From contig CAWGKC010000005.1 of the NCBI GenBank assembly GCA_963823105.1, positions 682,001 to 746,000 on the forward strand: DNA of 64,000 bases. The letters are read 5' to 3'. Made by a program: the position numbers and the translations under genes. Below, one piece after another: positions 61,123 through 64,000 of this stretch. The stretch comes from JAJYKC01 sp963823105 (GTDB taxonomy: Bacteria > Acidobacteriota > Terriglobia > Bryobacterales > Bryobacteraceae). Numbering within the stretch: the first letter of the stretch is position 1; every line of letters starts with the position of its first letter. The notes beneath the pieces are model-generated. The model did no database searches and was not told the DNA's origin. It was given only the letters and a program-made list of their open reading frames with translations.

Positions 61123-61442
61123 CGCTGGGCAAGATGAGTCAATGGCGTGGAGGATGCGACGGCATCGACACTCCTACCAAGGCGAGACAGCTGGCCACCT
61201 GGATCGTGGGCATGTCGTCGAGGTGTCCTTGCCACGCCGCTCCTTAGCGAGTCGTCCAGCGTGGGCCGATGTGTTCACTCCCGCCGCTTGGTGGCGCATC
61301 CGAAAGTTAACTCCGATCCCAAACGCCATGCCGGTGGGTGTGGCCGCCGCGCGATCTGTTCTTCCTGACGCGCTGGAGCCTGCGGTCGGAAATTAACTGG
61401 GCGGAACTCCGAAACGGAATACCGCGCCTAACCCGCTTAGGA
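61123..61442. other. Right edge of the lower-GC insert, no gene seen
   Basis: 320 bp between the protease and the GH116 gene. The GC returns to high values towards the right. I see no supported open frame, tRNA fragment or direct repeat matching the left edge by eye. Confidence 0.4.
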
Positions 61443-64000
61443 TCACGCTCTGATTTCGAGGCGGAGTTCATCACCTTGAGATAGCGTAAGCGGTTCGGCG
61501 AAGCGGAAGATGGCAGTGTCGCGCTGGCGGTCCATCCGATGATGGATCTCGCGTTCGCCGACATGGGCGGAGGATTTGCCGGCGGGCGCTTGGATGGCGC
61601 AGGTGCGGCAGGAGAGAGTTCCGGCGAGGACGTGGAGGCGGAACGCCGCGGGGGCGCCTGCGCTGTGGGAATAAGAGAAAGTTCCCCAGCCAGTGGCGGT
61701 GGACCAGAAGGAGCGGAAGGCCGCCGCATGGATGGGCGGGAGGGCGGCTACGGCGGCGTTGGGGCCGTCGTAGCGGAAGCCGCTTAAGGCGAGAATGCCG
61801 GACCAGGCGGCCATGGCGCGGGCGTAGTGGTGGCCGCATTCGGCTTCGTCCCACGGGTTGCGTTTCAAGCCGTCGTAGCGGGCGCGGATGTCGGCGATGC
61901 AGGCGACGCCTTCGCGGATCAGGCCGGCGTAGAGCATGTGGGAGGCGGTGGAGTATTCGAAGCCGGTCATCACTTCGGCGAAATAGGGGAAGGGGATGCG
62001 GGGGCGCTCGGATTCGGCGTAGTCGCAGATGACGAGGGCGGATTCGTCGTTGAGGGCGAAGGTGCGTTCGACGCAATCGTGAGTCGCCAGCGACGGCTTG
62101 TGGTTGTAGCGGAGGATGGATTCGAGCGTCTTGCGAATGTGCGCGGGGTCGAGCAAGGGGCCGAGACCGCAGACTTCGGCGAGATACTGGCCGACGAGTT
62201 GATCGACAAGGCAGCCTTCGCCGACTTGATATTCGGGATGGAGAGTGTCTTCCGAACCCATGCCGCTGCGCAGGGAGGGGGCGATGTCGCCGGGGGCCGC
62301 GCCGCGGATGTGCTGGACGTAGAACTGGCCGTTGAAGAGATTGGCGTCGATCCAATGGGAGCCGTGGTCGAAGAGGCGGCGGTATTCGGTGGCGGCGGCG
62401 GAGTCGCCGAGGGCGCGGGACATCTCTTCGCCGGCGCGCAACGCTCCGAGATAGTAAATGCCGCACTGGGGATTCGGGCCGTAGAATTCGACGTCGTAGG
62501 TGTTGTGTTGGACGCCTTCGAGGACGCCGTCGCGGTCGCCATCCCAGCCGTTGGGGATCCAGGCGAATTCGAGCGCTTTCTTGATGCGCGGCCAGGCGTC
62601 GCGGAGCCAGTGCGATATCGCCGGAGAGGCGCCAATCGAGATAGGCGTGGAGGATCTGGCCCATCTGGCCGTCGGCGGCGGCGAAACCGGAGCGCTCGAT
62701 GCCGTCGGGAAGTAACTGGCGGAAGTGGATGGCGCCGGCGTCGTCCATGGAGTAACCGAAGGAGGCCTTGCGCAGGGAGCGGGCCAGCGTGGGGAAGAGA
62801 TGCGCGGTGGCGGTTTCGTAGTTCCAGACGTGAGTGCAGTTACCGAAGCAGCAGCCTTCTTTGTCGTTGACGCCTTCGAAGGCGTGGAATTCGCCGTCGG
62901 CGGTGCGGAAGCAAGTGGTGGAGGCGAGGGTGGAGAGATTGGCGGAGGCGGCTTCCTTGACGGCGGCGGGGAGGGTGCTGTCGCGGAGGGCGGCGGCGAA
63001 GGTTCGCGTTTGATTTTCGAGGCGGGGCAGGTTGGCGGCCAGGTATTCGGCGGCGGCCCAGGCGGTGGGGAAGCGGGTGGAGTAATGGTTGCCGATGAGG
63101 TCGTGCTCGTGGCCTTTGGGGGCGTGCCAGCCGCACCAGGCGGGGGTGCGATTGGGGAAGCGCCAGGCGAGGAGGAACGTGAAAGTGGCGGAGGCGCCGG
63201 GTGCGAGGGAGCGTTGGAGGCAGAGGGAGCCGGTGTGGTCGCGCGGGTCGGGGTCGCCGTGGAGTTGGCCGGTGGCGGAGAAATCGTCCCAGAAGAGGAG
63301 CGGGGAATTCCACCAGCCGCCTTTCGGCCAGCCGCGCCAGATGGGTGAGTGCGCCGTCGCCGCGGTCGAGCGTGGCCAGGACGAGTTCGCCGCGCATGGG
63401 ATCTTCGGCGGGGAGCGCGGGGTTCGACATGACGAGGCCGGCGAGCGATGCGGTTTCGACGATATTCGGTTTGACGGCCGTTGGGTGAGGAGGCCTCGAT
63501 GGGATTGTCGATCGAGAAGGCGATGGAGACTTGCGCGGGAGAGGGGCCGGGGTTTGCGACGCGATAGCGCAGGATGGCGGCGGGAAGGCCGGAGTCCTCG
63601 GCGTCGTGGGGGATGAAGGGCGAGAAGGCGTCGAGGGAGACGTGGACGGGGAGGGCGGCGTCTTCGAAATCGATATGGGCGAGCGGGTATTCGCCGGTGA
63701 AGCGCGCGGAGGCGAGGCGGGGGAGGCCGGGGGCGTTGTTGGAACCGAGGCCGCTCGCGCCTTCATAAGGAGGGAGGATGCGGGCTTCGAGGACGCGGGC
63801 GACCGGTTTGGCGCTGCCGGCGCGGACCCAGATGGAGGGGAAGCCGTAGTTCGGGGCGTAGCCTTTGTTGGGGCGGTTGAAGATTTCCCAATCGCGAAGT
63901 TGGCCGCGTCCGCCGAGGCTGAGGCTGCCGGCCGCGACGCCGCCGAGGGGGAAGGCGAGCATGGCGAGGTGCGGTCCGGAGAAGACGCGGGGATAGGCGA
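61443..64000 (-). pseudogene. GH116 glycosidase (glucosylceramidase-like), three frameshifts, 5' end beyond window
   Basis: The frame continues to the window edge (RVFSGPHLAMLAFPLGGVAAGS), so the start is missing. The N-terminal beta-sandwich (LRDWEIFNRPNKGYAPNYGF) shifts frame at about 63450. A short segment (ASLAGLVMSNP to GALTHL) shifts again at about 63340. WRGWPKGGWWNSPLLFWDDF, HEHDLIGNHY, CCFGNCTHVWNYETATAHLFP and the start of the helical barrel follow, and a third shift lies at about 62612. The last frame holds WLRDAWPRIKKALEFAWIPNGWDGD, GVQHNTYDVEFYGPNP and NPWDEAECGHHYARAMAAWSG, all GH116 signatures. All three shifts are +1 (equivalent to -2). The family cleaves beta-glucosides or glucosylceramide. 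Confidence 0.82.

Noticed and set aside
1..64000. CRISPR array, rRNA operon or complete biosynthetic gene cluster
   Set aside because: No regularly spaced repeats, no rRNA signatures, and no polyketide or peptide synthetase modules were found in either strand.

Overview
This window looks like chromosome of an acidobacterium, most likely of the Solibacteres/Bryobacterales type. The evidence is the family content: a long carboxypeptidase-regulatory/TonB-receptor-like outer-membrane protein, a PadR plus ADOP-type (MacB-like) permease pair, a VWFA-related acidobacterial-domain protein, abundant Tat or Sec secreted enzymes, and high-GC codon use with frequent GTG/TTG starts. No rRNA, integrase, intact insertion sequence or CRISPR array was seen. 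One tRNA gene (Glu, TTC) is present.

Layout. 1-13 kb: end of an MscS channel, a TonB-dependent receptor behind a near-consensus promoter, a GlcG/HbpS protein with a formaldehyde dehydrogenase (frameshifted), PAP2, RmuC, proline dehydrogenase, two small membrane proteins, an HxlR regulator facing a reductase/ABM-monooxygenase pair, and a class A PBP. 13-23 kb: TPR lipoprotein-like protein, glycerol kinase, an S9 peptidase with two frameshifts, an acyl-CoA synthetase, then PadR/ADOP. 23-26.5 kb: a small-gene accessory operon read leftward (ArsR, VOC, a 42-codon ArsR-tail mini-ORF, SRPBCC, small membrane protein, DUF1801), flanked on its right by a decayed copy of the acyl-CoA synthetase 3' end. 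26.7-38 kb: two MFS transporters, an esterase, a zinc dehydrogenase, threonine synthase, an RRM protein with a long leader, a Tat-exported sugar isomerase-like protein, YpdA and AlaS. 38-45.8 kb: cytochrome c, tRNA-Glu, a quinol nitric oxide reductase coupled to an unusual membrane zinc-ribbon protein, then ileS-lspA-lgt. 45.8-58.7 kb: three TadE/TadG-like genes, an HtrA protease, DUF1015, a ChbG-like deacetylase, an exordium-like protein with an HExxxE-type motif, and a pair made of a 1119-residue secreted protein and a VWFA protein. 58.7-61.4 kb: a lower-GC insert with a TIR-like LRSF-motif membrane protein divergent from a secreted trypsin-like protease. 61.4 kb to the end: a GH116 glycosidase with three frameshifts that runs off the window.

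Themes. Lipoprotein maturation (lspA, lgt) is grouped with ileS. Nitric oxide detoxification or respiration is represented by the qNOR pair. Envelope functions recur (PBP, HtrA, Tad-like pseudopilins, deacetylase). Six genes carry nine apparent frameshifts. Eight of the nine are in the same direction (+1, equivalent to -2), and most are explained by loss of one GC or TG dinucleotide; whether this is assembly error or real decay cannot be settled from the sequence alone. The most unusual content is the 59-61 kb insert, the membrane zinc-ribbon partner of the NO reductase, and the ArsR-tail mini-ORF.
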